From contig NW_027325120.1 of assembly GCF_028372415.1 (NCBI RefSeq), positions 811,501-875,500 on the forward strand: DNA of 64,000 nucleotides, read 5' to 3'. The DNA is from Notamacropus eugenii (taxonomy: Eukaryota > Chordata > Mammalia > Diprotodontia > Macropodidae). A program made the translations under genes and the position numbers. Below, one piece after another: positions 23,043 through 36,400 of this stretch; within the stretch, counting starts at the first letter, position 1; each line of letters starts with the position of its first letter. Under the pieces are notes generated by a model, which was not told the DNA's origin, ran no database searches, and saw nothing but the letters and a program-made list of their open reading frames with translations.

Positions 23043-25195
23043 AAGAATAGGCAAAGAAGAAACTAAGCTTTCACTCTTTTCAGATGATATGATGATATCC
23101 TCAGAGAAACACAGAGACTCAAGTAAAAAGCTACTGGAAATAACAGACAACTTTCGCAGAGTTTCAGGTTATAAAATAAACCCGCAGAAATCTGCATTCC
23201 TATACATTAGCAACGAAGTTCAACAGCAAGAGATAGAAAGAGAAATCCCATTTAAACCTAGGGTAGACATTATAATATACTTGTGAGTTTACCTGCCAAA
23301 ACAAACCCAAGGACTATATGAACTCAATTACAATACACTTTTTGCACAAATAAAGTCAGATTTAAGTAACTGGAAAAACATCAGTTGCTCATGGATAGGC
23401 CAAGCTAATGTAATAAAAATGACAATTCTACCTAAATTTATTTACTTATTTAGTGTCATACCAATTAAACTATCAGATAATTATTTTCTAGAGCAGCATA
23501 AAATAATATCAAAATTCATGTGGAAGAACAAATTGTCCAGAATATCAAAGGGACTGATGAAAAGAAATGCTAGGGAAGGTGGCCTAGCGCTACCAGATTT
23601 CAAATTGTACTGTAAAGCAGCAATTATCAAAACCGCTTCATACTGGCTTAGAAACAGATGAGTAGACAAGTGGAATAGACTTGGCACTCAAGACCCAGTA
23701 GGCAAGGAATATAGCAAACTCCTGTCTGATAAATCGAAGGCCTCCAGTGTCTGGGATAAGAACTCACTGTTCGGTTCGACAGAAATTGCTGGGAAAACTG
23801 GATAACAGAGTGACGGAAACTAGACATAGACCCATGCCTGACACTGTACACAAGAGTAAAGTCCAGATGGGTGCACGATCTCGGTGTAAAGATTGAAACC
23901 ACGGACAAACTTGAGGCGGAAGGAATAGTGAATTTATCAGACTTATGGAGAAGGGAAGAATTTTTGACTAAAGAAGAAATAGAAAGCATTATGAAATGCA
24001 AGATGGATAACTTTGATTACATTAAACTGAAAAGTATTTGCACAACCAAACCCAATGCAACCAAAATTCGGAGGGATGTAGTAAAGTGGGAAAGAATTTT
24101 TATAGCTAGTCTCTGGGATAAAAGCCTCATTTCTAGAATATATAGAGAAGTGACTCAAATGTACAACTATACAAGTCATTCCCCAATTGATAAATGGTCA
24201 AAGGATACAAACAGGCAGTTTTCAGAGGAAGAAATTAAAGATAATCTAAAATCATATGAAAAAATGTTCTAAATCACTTTTGATTAGAGAGATGCATATC
24301 ACAACAACTCTGAAGTACCACATCACACCTGTAAGATTGGCAAACATGACAGAACAGGAAAATGATAAATATCGGAGAGGATGTGGGAGAGTTGGAACAC
24401 TAATTCACTGTTGATGGAGCTGTGAGTTCATCCAACCATTCTGGAAAGTGATTTGGAACTATGCTCTAAAGGCCACAAAAATATGCATACCCTTTGATCC
24501 AGCAATATCTCTTCCAGGACTATATCCCCAAGAGATCATAAAAATAGAAAAGGGTCCCAGATGTACAAAACTAGTTGTAGGAGCGCTCTCTGTGGTTGCC
24601 AAAAGCTGGAAATTATGTGGATGTCCATAAATTGATGAATGACGGAATAAATTATGGCATATGAATGTAATGGAATGCTATTGTGCTATAAGAAATGATG
24701 AACAGGAAGTCCTCAGAGAGGCCTGGAAAGACTTATATGATCTCATGCTGAGGGAAAGGAGCAGAACCAGGAGAATTTTGTGCACAGCAGCAAGCAGTGT
24801 GGGACAGTTTGTTTGTTTGTTTGTTTTTCTAGTTGACTTGGAACTTCATTGCAATGCAAGGACTTAAAAAATTCCCAATGGTCTTTTAAGGCAAAATGCC
24901 TTCCACATCCAGAGAAAGAAATATGGAATTCAATCATAGATTGTAGCAGATCCTTTATTATGTATGTGTGTGTATTACGTTTTCGTTTCTTACATGATTT
25001 CTTCTATTCATTTTAAATCTTCTACATAGCTTGACTGTAGTGAAAATTTATTTATTAGGAATGTATGCGTAGAACCTGTATAAAACTGTATACCATTTCG
25101 GTGAGGGAGGAGGGAAGTAAGAAGAGGGAGGGGGAAATCTAAGTAATATGGTAGTGATTGTAGAACACTGAAAATAAATAAAATTAATTAAAATA
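22099..25195 (+). mobile_element. 5'-truncated L1 copy with internal ORF2 deletion
   Basis: It starts at the satellite junction in sequence matching the ORF1-ORF2 intergenic region of the older L1 at 31380-31840. ORF2 opens with ATG at 22575; the endonuclease part reads ITVNMNGMNSP with RRRLIAEWF. Near 22800-22865 the endonuclease joins reverse transcriptase directly, so an internal piece is missing. RT motifs follow: [13 protein letters not shown] at about 22945-22985 and the catalytic LFSDDM at 23075-23092. The C-terminal ORF2 region continues in broken frames (23419-23661, 23871-24272, to about 24850). The element ends with a 3' UTR and an A-rich tail at about 25165-25195. It is heavily mutated and inactive. 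Confidence 0.85.
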
Positions 25196-27540
25196 AAAAA
25201 ATTGGACAAGTAGCTGAAAAAACTCCAAAAAGAACAAATGGAAAATTCCCAACTAAATACTAAATGAAAAGTAGAGAAAACCACAGGGGAGGTTAACAAA
25301 ATTGAAATTAAGAAAACTATTCAACTAATAAATAAAACTAGGAGTGAATTTTATGATAAAACCAATAAAATTGGTAAAATTTAGGTCAACTTGTTTTTTT
25401 AAAAAAGAAGAAAACCAAATTATCAATATCAACAATGAAAAGGATGAACTCCCCTCCAATGAGGAAAAAACTAAAACAATAATAAGAAATTACTTTGTCC
25501 GACTGTACTCCCATAAATTCCACAATCTAAATGAGATGAATGATTATTTTGAAAGATACAAATGGCCCACACTAACAGGAGAGGAAGTTGAATGCTTAAA
25601 TAACCCCATGTCAGAAAAAGAATTTGAATAAGTTATCAATGTTCTCTTTAGGAAAAAATCTCCAGAGTCAGATGGATTCACAAGTGAAGTCTAACAAATA
25701 TTTAAAGAACAGTTTATTCCAATACTATATAGAATGTATTGGAAAATTTGAGAAGGAATGCTCGCAAATTCTTTTTATGATATACATGTGATTTTGATAC
25801 CTAAACCAGAAAAAGCCAATACAGAGAAAGAAAATTATAGACCAATTTCTCTGATGAAGATAGATGCAAAAATTTTAAATACGATTTTAGGAAAAAAGAA
25901 TACAGCAAATAATCACTAGAATAATACATTACAATCAGGTAGGAATTATACCAGGAATGCAGAGATGGTTCAACATTGGGATAATTATGAATATTATTGA
26001 TCATATCAACAACAAAATGAAGAGAAAGAATGGTACTGGCTAAGAAACAGAAGGGTGGACCAGTGAAATAGTTTAGGTACCCAATATACAATAGTCAATG
26101 AATATAGCAATCTACTGTTTGATAAACTCATGGACCTCATCTTCTGTGATAAGAGCTCACCATGTGACAAAAATTTCTGGGAAAAGTGGATAACGGTATG
26201 GCAGAAACTAGGCATAGACCAATGCCTGATATCATACACAATAATAAATTCCAAATGGGTACACGACCTAGGTATAAAGACTGATAATATAAATAAATTA
26301 GTGGAGCAAATTATCTGTATTTCACAGACTGATGGAGAAGAATTTTTGACTTAACAAGAGAAAGAAAACATTATGAAGTGTAAAATTCATAATTTTGTTT
26401 ACATTAAATTGAAGTTTTTACACAGAGAAACACAATGAAACCAAGATCAGGAGGGAAGCAGAAAACTGAGAACGAATTTTTGCAACTAGAGTCTGTGATA
26501 AAGGCGTCATTTCTAAAATGTATTGAGAACTGATTGAAATGAAGAATACAAGTCACTGCGCAACTGACAAATGGTCAAAACAAATGAACAGTAAGTTTTC
26601 AGAGGATGAAATCAAAACTCTCTATAGTCATATGAAAAAATGCTCTAAATCACTATTGATTATAGAAATGCAAAACAAGTCTGAGGTACCACATCACACC
26701 TATTAGATGTGACAAAACAGGATGATGATAAATGTTGGAGAAGATTTGTGACAGTTGGAACTCTAATTCATTTTTGGTGGTGCTGTGAGCTGATCCAGCC
26801 ATTCTGTAGAGAAATTTGGAACTATGCCGAAAGGGCTACAAAAATGTGCTTACCCTTTGACTCAGAAATACTGCTGCTTGGACTATATCCCCAAGAGATC
26901 ATAAAAATAGGACAGGGTCCCATATGTACAAAAATATTTAGAATAGCACTCTTTGTGGTTGCCAAAAAATGGAATTCAAGGGGATGCCCATCAACTAGGG
27001 AATGGCTGAATAAATTGTGGTATATGAATGTAATGGAATAGAGAAATGATGAACAGGAAGACTTCAGAGAGGCATGGAAAGACTTTTTTCAACTCATGCT
27101 GAGTGAAAGGAGAAGAACCAGGAGAACTTTCTGCACAGCAGCAACAAACGTGTGGGAGGACTTTTTCTGGTAGACTTAGAACTTCATTGCAATTCAAGGA
27201 CTTAAAAGATTCCCAATGGTCTCTTAAGTCAAAATGCCTTCCACATCCAGAGAATGAACTCTGGAATTCAATCGTAGAATGTAGCAGATCATTTTCTTTT
27301 GTATTATGTTTTGGTTGGTTTTATTATTTCTCCCATTATTTCTATGTAACCTTACTGAGGTGAAAAATATATTTAGTAGTAAAGTGTGTGTAGAACCGAT
27401 TTAAAATTGTATGCTCTCTCGGGGAGGGAGGGGGGAAACAGTGGGGAAGGAGGGAAAGGTAGAGGGAAAAAAATCTAAATTATATTGGAGTGACTGTAGA
27501 ACACTGAATACAAATAACATAATGAAAGAAAAAAGAAAAT
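25196..27540 (+). mobile_element. L1 fragment, ORF2 and 3' end, with internal deletion
   Basis: It begins inside the ORF2 linker, in sequence alignable with 32770-32960 of the older L1. The frame at 25344-25631 carries the segment before RT, and the RT start ([17 protein letters not shown]) lies near 25830-25890. Near 26010-26030 the frame jumps from the RT region to the C-terminal region ([10 protein letters not shown]), so the RT core with its catalytic aspartates is deleted. ORF2 C-terminal sequence runs through 26090-27060 in broken frames. A 3' UTR parallel to that at 24870-25195 follows, ending near 27540 in an A-rich tract. The 5' part is missing. Confidence 0.8.
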
Positions 27541-27830
27541 AACTCCTTAAAGGGAGCAATTTGGACACATGGAAAATGAGGTACAAAATGTAACTAAAGA
27601 AAACTGTTTTTAAAACAATTAGAATTGGTCAAGTAGATTCTAATGACTCTAAGAGACATCAAGATTTAGTCAAACAGGAGGGGCGGAGCCAAGATGGCGG
27701 AGTAGAAAGACGCACATACACATAGCTCCTAACCCACAACCCACAGAACGGCTAGAGGGGCCAACTCACGGTGAATTCTGCACCCAGAGGCCACGGAATA
27801 TTGGAGCGAGGGAGATTTCTGTTCCGGAGA

Positions 27831-28142
27831 GACCTGCAAACCTCTCGCGGGGGGTCCTTTGCTCTGCGGACTGGGCGGCGGGACTGGGAGCAGAGGGCAG
27901 CCCTGCAGCGGCCACGACACCGTGAGGAAAAGATCCGAGCGGACTACGGGGACGGGATCTCCAGCGGCCACGCGGGTCCTTCCACCCACAGAGGGACCTG
28001 CACACTTCTCGAGAAAGGTCCATCGCGCTGCAGACGCAGAGCTCAGCCCAGACCTGCGGCGGCCGTGGCTCCGAGAGGTACAGATCCAAGCAGGCTTCAG
28101 GGACGGGATCTCCAGCAGCGGCTCAAGCCCCTCCACCCACAG
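27831..28142 (+). promoter_or_regulatory. Tandem 5'-UTR module in HAL1 element C
   Basis: Two successive copies each begin gacctgca-acctctcg or a close variant, contain gatcc-agc-ggact/ggctt and gacgggatctccagc, and end at ccacccacag (27991 and 28142). Elements A and B have the module once. By analogy with monomer-type 5' UTRs of rodent L1, extra copies may change promoter strength; this is inference. Confidence 0.6.
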
Positions 28143-28516
28143 GTGACGGGGGTCGGTGAGAGAGTCTCTTTGGCGGGTCGAGAGGGGAGTGGGGTGCCCC
28201 CATGGTTCGGGCCCCCCCGGGAGATAGAAGCTGAGAGGCGGCTGCAGACAGGGGCTCCCCAAGCGGGCGGGAGCCTGGATCCATTGTGGAAGGTCTGTAC
28301 ATAAACCCCCTGAGGGAACTGAGCCTGAGAGGCGGCCCTGCCCCGACCTGACCATCTGAACTTAATTCTCACACTGAATAGCAGCCCTGCCCCTGCCAAA
28401 AGCCCTAAGGCGGGAAGCAGCGTTTGAATCCCAGTCCCCAAACGCTGGCTGAGAGAACCAGGAGGCGAGGTGGGTGTGAGGAGAATATTCAGAGGTCAAG
28501 TCACTGGCTGGAGAGA

Positions 28517-29605
28517 ATGCCCAGAGAAGGGAAAAGAAATAAAACTAGTGATGGCTACTTTCTGGGAGAACAGACATTTCCTCCCTTCCTTTCTGATGAG
28601 GAAGAATAATGCTTACCATCGGGCAAAGACACAGAAATCAAGGATTCTGTGTCCCAGCCCACCCAATGGGCTCAGGCCATGAAAGAGCTCAAAAAGAATT
28701 TTGAAAATCAAGTTAGAGAGGTGGAGGAAAAACTGGGAAGAGAAATTAGAGGGATTAAAGAGAAGCATGAAAAGCAGATCAGCTCCCTGCTAAAGGAGAA
28801 CCAAAAAAATGTTGAAGAAATTAACACCTTGAAAACTAGCTTAACTCAATTGGCAAAAGAGGTTCAAAAAGCCAATGAGGAGAAGAATGCTTTCAAAAGC
28901 AGAATTAGCCAAATGGAAAAGGAGATTGAAAAGCTCACTGAAGAAAATAGTTCTTTCAAAACTAGAATGGCACAGATGAACGCTAAGGACTTTGTGAGAA
29001 AGATAGATATCACAGAACACAGCGAGAAGATTGGAAAAATGGAAGATAATGTGAAATATCTTATTGGAAAAACAACTGACCTGGAAAATAGATTCAGGAG
29101 AGACAATGTAAAAATTCTGGGACTACCTGAAAACCATGATCAAAAGAAGAGCCTAGACATCATCTGCCATTAAATCATCAAGGAAAACTGCCCTGAGATT
29201 CTAGAACCAGAGGGCAAAATAAATATTCAAGGAATCCACAGAACACCGCATGAAAGAGATCCAAAAAGAGAAACTCCTAGGAACATTGTGGCCAAATTCC
29301 AGAATTCCCAGGTGAAAGAGGAAATATTGCAAGCAGCTAGAAAGAAACAATTCAAGTATTGTGGAAATACAATCAGGATAACACAAGATCTAGCACCCTC
29401 TACATTAAGGGATCGAAGGGAATGGAGTAGCATATTCCAGAAGTCAAAGGAACTAGGACTAAAACCAAGAATCACCTACCCAGCAAAACTGAGTATAATA
29501 CTTCAGGAGAAAAAATGGTCTTTCAATGAAATAGAGGATTTTCAAATTTTCTTGATGAAAAGACCAGAGCTGAAAAGAAAATTTGACTTTCAAACACAAG
29601 AATGA
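28517..29605 (+). pseudogene. ORF1p of HAL1 element C, two nonsense codons, no frameshift
   Basis: A single frame of 363 codons starts at ATG 28517 (MPREGKRNKTSDGYF) and ends with FDFQTQE and a stop at 29603-29605. It is broken only by TAA at 28607-28609 (CAA in element A) and TAA at 29171-29173 (GAA in element B). In order there is an acidic N-terminal segment (FPPFLSDEEE), a long heptad coiled coil of about residues 50-155, an RRM-like core (RRDNVKILGLPENHDQKK, about 195-240), and a C-terminal domain (KKQFKYCGNTIRITQDLAPS, ITYPAKLSIILQEKKW). L1-type ORF1p is a trimeric nucleic-acid chaperone; whether the HAL1 protein acts in cis or relies on L1 is not known from sequence. It is the least damaged ORF1 in the window. 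Confidence 0.9.
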
Positions 29606-32600
29606 AGAGAACCATGAAAAGGTGAACAGCAAAGAGAAGTCATAAGGGACTTACTAAAGTTGAACTGTTTACATTCCTACATGGAAAGACAATATTTGTA
29701 ACTCTTGAAACATTTAAGTATCTGGGTACTGGGTGGGAGTACACACACACACATGCACACACGCACACATACATAGAGACAGAGTGCACAGAGTGAATTG
29801 AAGAGGATGGGATCATATCTTAAAAAAAAATGAAATCAAACAGTGAGAGAGAAATATTGGGAGGAGAAAAGGAGAAATTGAATGGGGCAAATTATCTCTC
29901 ATAAAAGAGGCAAGCAAAAGACTTATTAGTGGAGGGATAAAGAGGGGAGGCGAGAGAAAAACATGAGGTCTACTCTCATCACATTACACTAAAGGAAAGA
30001 ATAAAATGCACACTCATTTTCATAGGAAAACCTGTCTCATAATACAGGAGAGTGGGGGACAAGGGCACAAGCAGGGTGGGGGGGAGGATAGAGGGGAGAG
30101 CATGGGGAGGAGAATGCAATCCGAGGTCGACACTCATGGGGAGGGAAAGGATCAAAAGAGAGAACAGAAGTAATGGGGGACAGGATAAGATGGAGGGAAA
30201 TATAGTTAGTCCTATACAACACAACTAGTATGGAAATCATTTGCAAAACTACACAGATTTGGCCTATATTGAATTGCTTGTCTTCCAAAGGGAAGGGGTG
30301 GAGAGGGAGGGAGCTAAAAAGTTGGAACCCAAAGTGTTAGGATCAACTGTAATGTTTTTACCACTAGGAAATAAGAAATACAGGTTAAGGGGTAAAAAAA
30401 GCTATCTGGCCCTACAGGACAAAAGAGAAGACGGAGACAAGGGCAGAGAGGGAGGATAGAAGAGAGAGCAGATTGGTCACAGGGGCAATTAGAATGCTTG
30501 GGTTTGGGGGGGGAGAGGATAAAAGGGGAGAAAATTTGTAACCCAAAATTTTGTGAAAATAAATGTTAAAAGTTAAATAAAAAAAAAGATTTAGTCAAGC
30601 AGAATCTACATAATGAGAAAAAAACAAGAAAATATTCAATATCTCATTGGTAAAATAATTGACATGGAAAACAGACCCAGTAGAGGAAATCTAAGAATTA
30701 TTAGTGTACAAGAAAACCATGATGAGAAAAAGAACCTGGAAAATAAGTTCCAAGAAATCATCAAGAAAAACTGCCCTGAGGTCCTAGATCCAGAAGGCAA
30801 AATACTCACGGTCAGAATCCACTGGTCATCTCTTGAAAGAGATCCCAAATTGAAAACGTGAAAGAATATATTTGCCGAATTCCAGAACTATAAAGTTAGG
30901 GATAAAGCACTGCAAGCAGGCAAAGGGAAACAATATAAATGTGGAGAAATCACAGTCAGGATCCCACAGAACCTTGCAATTTCAAAATTAGAAGATCAGA
31001 GGTATTGGGATATGATATTATTTAAGACACAGGACCTTGGACTACAACCAAAAATCAGTTACCTAACAAAATTTAGTATAATGTTTCTGGAAAGGAGATG
31101 GACATTCAGTGAAATAAGGGATTTCCAGTTCTTCCTGATTAAAAGACCAGAGCTGAATGGAAAATTTAGTTTCCAAATAGAAGATTCAAGGGAGGCTAAA
31201 TAGTAAAAGAGTAAAAAAAGTAAAAATTAAAGGGAAGCTAAAAAGTAAAAGAGTAAAAAAAGTAAAGGGAAAAAACCTTGTTATTCAATATGGGAAAACT
31301 GTTTACGTCCCTTTATGGGAGGATGATTCTCGTTAATCTTGAGAACTGAATATTTGTTATAACACTTAAGGGATATACATAGATAGAGAGTGTAGGTATA
31401 AATTAGCTAATATGATAATAACAACACAATTAAAAGATGAGAATAATTCTAATGGAAGAAGAAAAAAGGAGGAGGTAGAACAAGTTAAAGTATATCACAG
31501 GGAGAGGGACAAAAACATATTATGTTAGAAAGAAAGAAAGAGGGAAGGGAGATGAACTTTGCTTGACCATTACTCTCATTTGATTTGCTTAAGGAGTGAA
31601 GAACATAGTCAGTTAAGTATAGAAAACTATTTTGTCCTACAGGCAGTAGGAGGGGAAAGGGAGGGAGAAAAAAAGGGAGGGAATAAATAGTGAATGAAAG
31701 GGTAAGTAAAAGGTATGGCCATGATAGAAGGGAGGGAAGACTGGGGGAGGGGAGGCCAAAAGTAAAACTCTATTGAGGAGGGGAAGTGAAAATGAGGAAA
31801 TGAAAGTGTACACGAGCGAGAGTGGGATAGGATGGAGAGAAAGACACAGATAATAATCACCACAGTGAATGTGAATAGGAGGAACTCACACACCAAATGG
31901 AGATTGATAGCAGAAAGGATTAAAAAACCATAATCCTACAATATGTTATTTACAAGAAAGACATTTGAAAGGGCAAAATACACACTACATAAAGGTAAAA
32001 GGTTGGAGCAGAATATATTCTGCTTCAGCTGATGTAAAAAAGTAGGGGTAGCCATCCTAATCTCAGGTAAAGCAAAAGCAGAAAGAAATCTAATCAAAAG
32101 AGATAATGAAGGAATGTATATCCTTCTAAAAGGCACCGTAGTCCATGAAGTAATATCATTACTAAACATATATGCACCAAGTGGTATACCATCCAAATTC
32201 TTAGAGGAGAAGTTAAGCGAGTTACAGGAAGAAGCAGACAGCAAAATTCCTCTAGTGGGGGACCTTAACAGTGCCCTCTATGAACCTGATAAATCTAACA
32301 TCAAAATAAACAAGATATACGTCACAGAGGTGAATAGAATTCTCGATAAGTTAGATATGATCGACCTCTGGAAAATACTGAATGGGGATAGAAAAGACTA
32401 TACCACTTCCTCAACTGTTCATGGGACATACAGAAAAATTCACCGTGTACCAGGGCATAAGATTCTCACAATCCAGTGCATAAAGGCAGAGATAATCAAT
32501 GCATCCTTTTCAGATCATGCTACAATAAATTATTTTATGTAATAAGCTGCCATGGAAAGATAGACCAAAAATGAATTGCAAACTAAAAAATATAATCCTA

Positions 32601-33255
32601 GAAATGAGTGGGTTGAACAACAAAACATAGAAACAATCAAAAACTTCAAGAGAATTACAATAATAGGACAACCTACCAAAAATTAAGGAACGCTGTGAAA
32701 GTAGTTCTTAAGGGAAATTTTAGATCATTGAATGTTTACATTAATAACGCAGAGAAAGAGGAGGTTAATGATTTGGGCATGTAACTAAAAAATCTAGAAA
32801 AAAAGACAAATTGAAAATCTCCAAGTAAATACAAAATCAGAAATACTGAAAACTAAAGGAGAGATTAAAAAATTGAAATTAAGAAAACTATTGAACTAAT
32901 AAATAAAAGTAAGAATTGCTTTTATAGGAAAAACAATAAAATTGATAAGCATTTGGCCAATTTGATTTTAAAAAGAAAAAAGAAAACCAAACTACCAATA
33001 TCAAAAATGAAAAAGGGGAACTCACCTCCAACAAGGAGGAATTTAAAATAATAATTAGAAATTAATTTACCCAAATGTATACCAATAAAATTTATATTCT
33101 TGGTGAAATGGATGAATATTTACAAAAAATGTAAATTGCCTAGAGTACCAGAAGAATAAATAAAATACATAAATAATCCCATCTCAGACAAAGAAATTGA
33201 ACAAGTCATCAGCGAAATCCCTAGGAAAAAATTCTCCAGACCTAGATGAATTTAT

Positions 33256-33415
33256 ACATATTTTAAGGATAGGAGAATCCAGGCAAACAAGATTAAGTGA
33301 CTTGCCTAGAGTCACACAGCTAGAGATTATCTGAGGTCACATTTGGACTGAAGTCCTAGTGACTCTAAACTCCAGGTCTATCCACTTCACCATGTAGCTG
33401 CCCAGATAAATTAGG
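33256..33415 (-). mobile_element. MIR/tRNA-type SINE, minus strand
   Basis: It reads cttgcctagagtcacacagctag on the plus strand, the complement of the MIR core ctagctgtgtgacc. It is followed by an aagtcctagtgactctaaactccagg-like segment, tatccacttcacc and agctgcc, the reversed head of the tRNA-derived marsupial SINE. It abuts the decayed older L1. Confidence 0.8.
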
Positions 33416-36400
33416 ATAAATAAAGGTACAAATAATAAAATATCAGTGATATAGAGCAATGCATACTTAATCATTCGTTCCAGACAAGTATAGAACATAT
33501 CAAAAGAAGACAAGTGGGGAAAGAAATTCAATTTTTAAGATGCATACTGGCTACCCAATACGCTAGGCAATATAAAGCCAAAATAACAGCAATGAAATTA
33601 ACAGAAGAGATTGGGACACAAAGAAACACACACAAAGACACGCAAACACGCACAAAATAGCATGCTTGGACATGCACAGGGACACTCACAGAAATAAACT
33701 GATAAAGATGGTTGGGTTTTTTCTGTATTTTTATTTTTGTCAGAGTCTAAAATACACAGAATTTGTGCCACAGTTTTTTCTTGTATTCACACTGCATCAT
33801 TCACATTGGATTCGTTTCTTTCAAAACATGGTTTAATACTCCAAGAGGACATCATTTTTTTCACACATGACATAATTTGGAACATTTCCCATAAAAATTA
33901 GGGGCAAGCCTCTCCTTATCCCTCCAAATCTGATGCTCTTCCTCCCAAATATCCATGCATATAGATAACTTGTACTGATTTTATTTACATACATCCTTAA
34001 CATATTGTACACATGTGTATCTTTTCAATTACTTGATGAGATTACAATTTTTATTGTTTTATGAATTCTCTCATAGTGAAAATGGTTTCTGTACAAATGC
34101 CCAGAATACTGCTTCTTCCAAAATGGAGATTAAAAATTACAGGTTTATTCATGATCTCCCTCCTTTATTTATTTTTTAAAATTTCCTTCTTGATATTTTT
34201 TTCTTTGGTGACTTGTTTTGCTGTATTAGTAAAAATACAATAATCAATTAACTAATTTTGTTAAGCTTTTGTGCCACATAAGAACATGGTTCTTGCCTTC
34301 CAACCACTGCTCCAACAATGGAGATATCTGTTGATTAGTTGCTGCAATCACACAATCAGTGAGACCGAGGTGGACAAAACACACACACACTGTTTGTTCA
34401 CTGTGCTCAGAGTGTGGGCATCACTGAAAAACAAACCAGATCAGTGAACTCTGAGCATCCAAGTGCTGGGTAATTAGAAAGGTTGAGTTAAACACACATA
34501 AACAACATTCACTTAACGACTACTTCAAAAACAGATTTCTCATTCTGTCATCTTGAGTTTGGCTATCTTATTCACGAAGTTGTCTGCTTTTGGGAGACAT
34601 TTTCTCCAGGAAATTCTGTTTCAAAGTGGTCTATTTATGACCACTGTTCACAGATTACCGGTTTTGTTGACTGAAACCCGGAGACATGTATCCCTGAATC
34701 AATATCTTGATCACTTTCCTGGAGTGTCAGTTGTTAACCAAAAGTACCTGGAAATGTCTTGTTTCTACAGTAGTTCTGGAAAGGTATATCTTCTAGAAAA
34801 TCAACTTTCCAGGTTCCAAGTTGCTTCTGGATATTTACTAGAAAATGCTGCTTAAACTTGTTAGCAAAATACTTAGTAGAATTTAGTAGAGCTTTATAAA
34901 ACTTAGGAGATCCAGACATCCCTTTACAGACTGGATATGTACCTTATTATTTTCCTATTGGATCCTCCATTACAATTGAGTTCCTCAATACATCCCTAAC
35001 ATTAAGTGCAGTGCGTGGAATATTGTAAATACATATTAAATGTTTATTGCCTGATAGACTGACTACAAATGTCTCCGTCTTCACAAACCTGATTATTATA
35101 TTATTGAGGGTTGGGATAAAAGAGGAAGGAAATTTTTTCTATTCAAAAAAGTGGCCTGACACCAGAGGCCTTATACATCTAGGAAATGAAGTTTCAGAGA
35201 CATTCCTAGTGAAAAGTGTGTCTACTGGTGGGGATAACATTACGAACTCAGGAATAGTAGTGTCAGTGATAATAGTAGCAGCATCTCGACAGCAGAGATT
35301 CTTGCCTGAAGGTCTCTTGATCACCAAGTGGGATCATACTAAGTATAGACTACCTGTGCCAGGAGGTTGAGGGAGGGAGACATTCTGCATCTTAAAGCCC
35401 AGTTCTTTACTGTGTTTTCACTGTCCTGGGAAAGGTGAAGTAAAGAAGTATTTATTAAGTTCTCTCAATAAGTAGTTTTTAAGGTAAGACTGGCCAAGCC
35501 TTATTCAAACTCCCTTGAGAGTAAATCATTGATATATGTGATAACTTACTTCTCATTGTATGTTGAATAATCTTTGCCTGAGTCTGTGTTAATATTTGTG
35601 AGGGTGGAAATAATTCTAACTGCAAAACCACTTCGATATTTCTAAAATTCCCTTCACTGAAAGTGATATGGAGACATTTTTTGTAATATTTCTTTTGAGA
35701 TCATGTATGTGTGGTCAATAGAATGTCTCTAGGATATGGGTCCCAAAGGTCTTGGAGGCAAATTAAGATTGTTCACAGAACATTCTTAGGTTTCAAATAG
35801 AGTACAAAGGAGAAAGTACAAAGGCATCTCTGAGCTTTGTTTTAAATTGGAGTGAACCACAGATTTTCTGTCAATAACGTATACCAGTAGATTAATTCTT
35901 AGTTTTATAATAATGCAGGGGTAGGAAAAGTAGGCAATCATGAAATTCCTTTACCACATGATAAAGCATCTGTACTACGAATTGAGGAAATGAAATGTCC
36001 AGGACAATTTATGTTCTGGTGAGTAGGCATGTCTGATAATTTCTTCCTATGCACTCTTTGTTCTTGGTCCATCCATTGGAAACTAGAATATTCCTGTCTT
36101 AAGTTCCCTAAACGATAAATCAAAAAGTAACTGTTCAAAAATGGGGAGTGGGAGGGCGTCTCTGAGATAATCCTCCTCCTCCTTAACTTCCTGTTCACCA
36201 TTTTTTCCAGGAAACCAAATATCCAGAAATATTAGGGGGTGTCTAATATTGCTTCCCTTATGGTTTTTGATATATGTGGAAATTTGAGAGAGGTGCATAC
36301 AAAGAAGAATAGCAATACCATGTAGCTTATGTTAAAAGTCCACTGGCAATTTCACTTCAGGTTGATGAAATTGAGAAGAATGAAGATTACCTATGAATGA

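Larger units (their letters stand above)
27678..30585 (+). mobile_element. HAL1-type element C, full length, longest 5' UTR
   Basis: A complete half-LINE bounded by a 17-bp target-site duplication with one mismatch, aagatttagtcaaacag at 27661-27677 and aagatttagtcaagcag at 30586-30602. The 5' UTR (27678-28516, about 840 bp) is CpG-rich and starts with a YY1-type CCAAGATGGCGG at 27689-27700. It is longer than in element B because a module of about 150-160 bp is tandemly duplicated (27831-27991 and 27995-28142). ORF1 is 28517-29605. The 3' UTR runs to an A-tail near 30575-30587 and holds a short (CA)n-like tract at 29740-29772. No ORF2 is present. Confidence 0.92.
27541..33255 (+). mobile_element. 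Older L1 copy, split by HAL1 element C
   Basis: A diverged L1 in two parts, 27541-27677 and 30603-33255. After the insertion, ORF1 resumes with the RRM and C-terminal domain in broken frames (30613-30861, 31012-31203; segments EKKNLENKFQEIIKKNCPE and QPKISYLTKFSIMF). An intergenic region fills about 31204-31845. ORF2 endonuclease follows from about 31846, with a long frame at 32114-32542 that holds LNIYAPSG, the GDLN motif (GDFN-type) near 32260 and SDHA near 32512. The linker to RT decays by 33255, where a SINE abuts it. Many stops and frameshifts; inactive. Confidence 0.8.

Noticed and set aside
27771..28304. Plus-strand 177-codon frame in the HAL1 C 5' UTR
   Set aside because: GC-rich leader with few stops; it precedes ORF1 and shares no frame with elements A and B.
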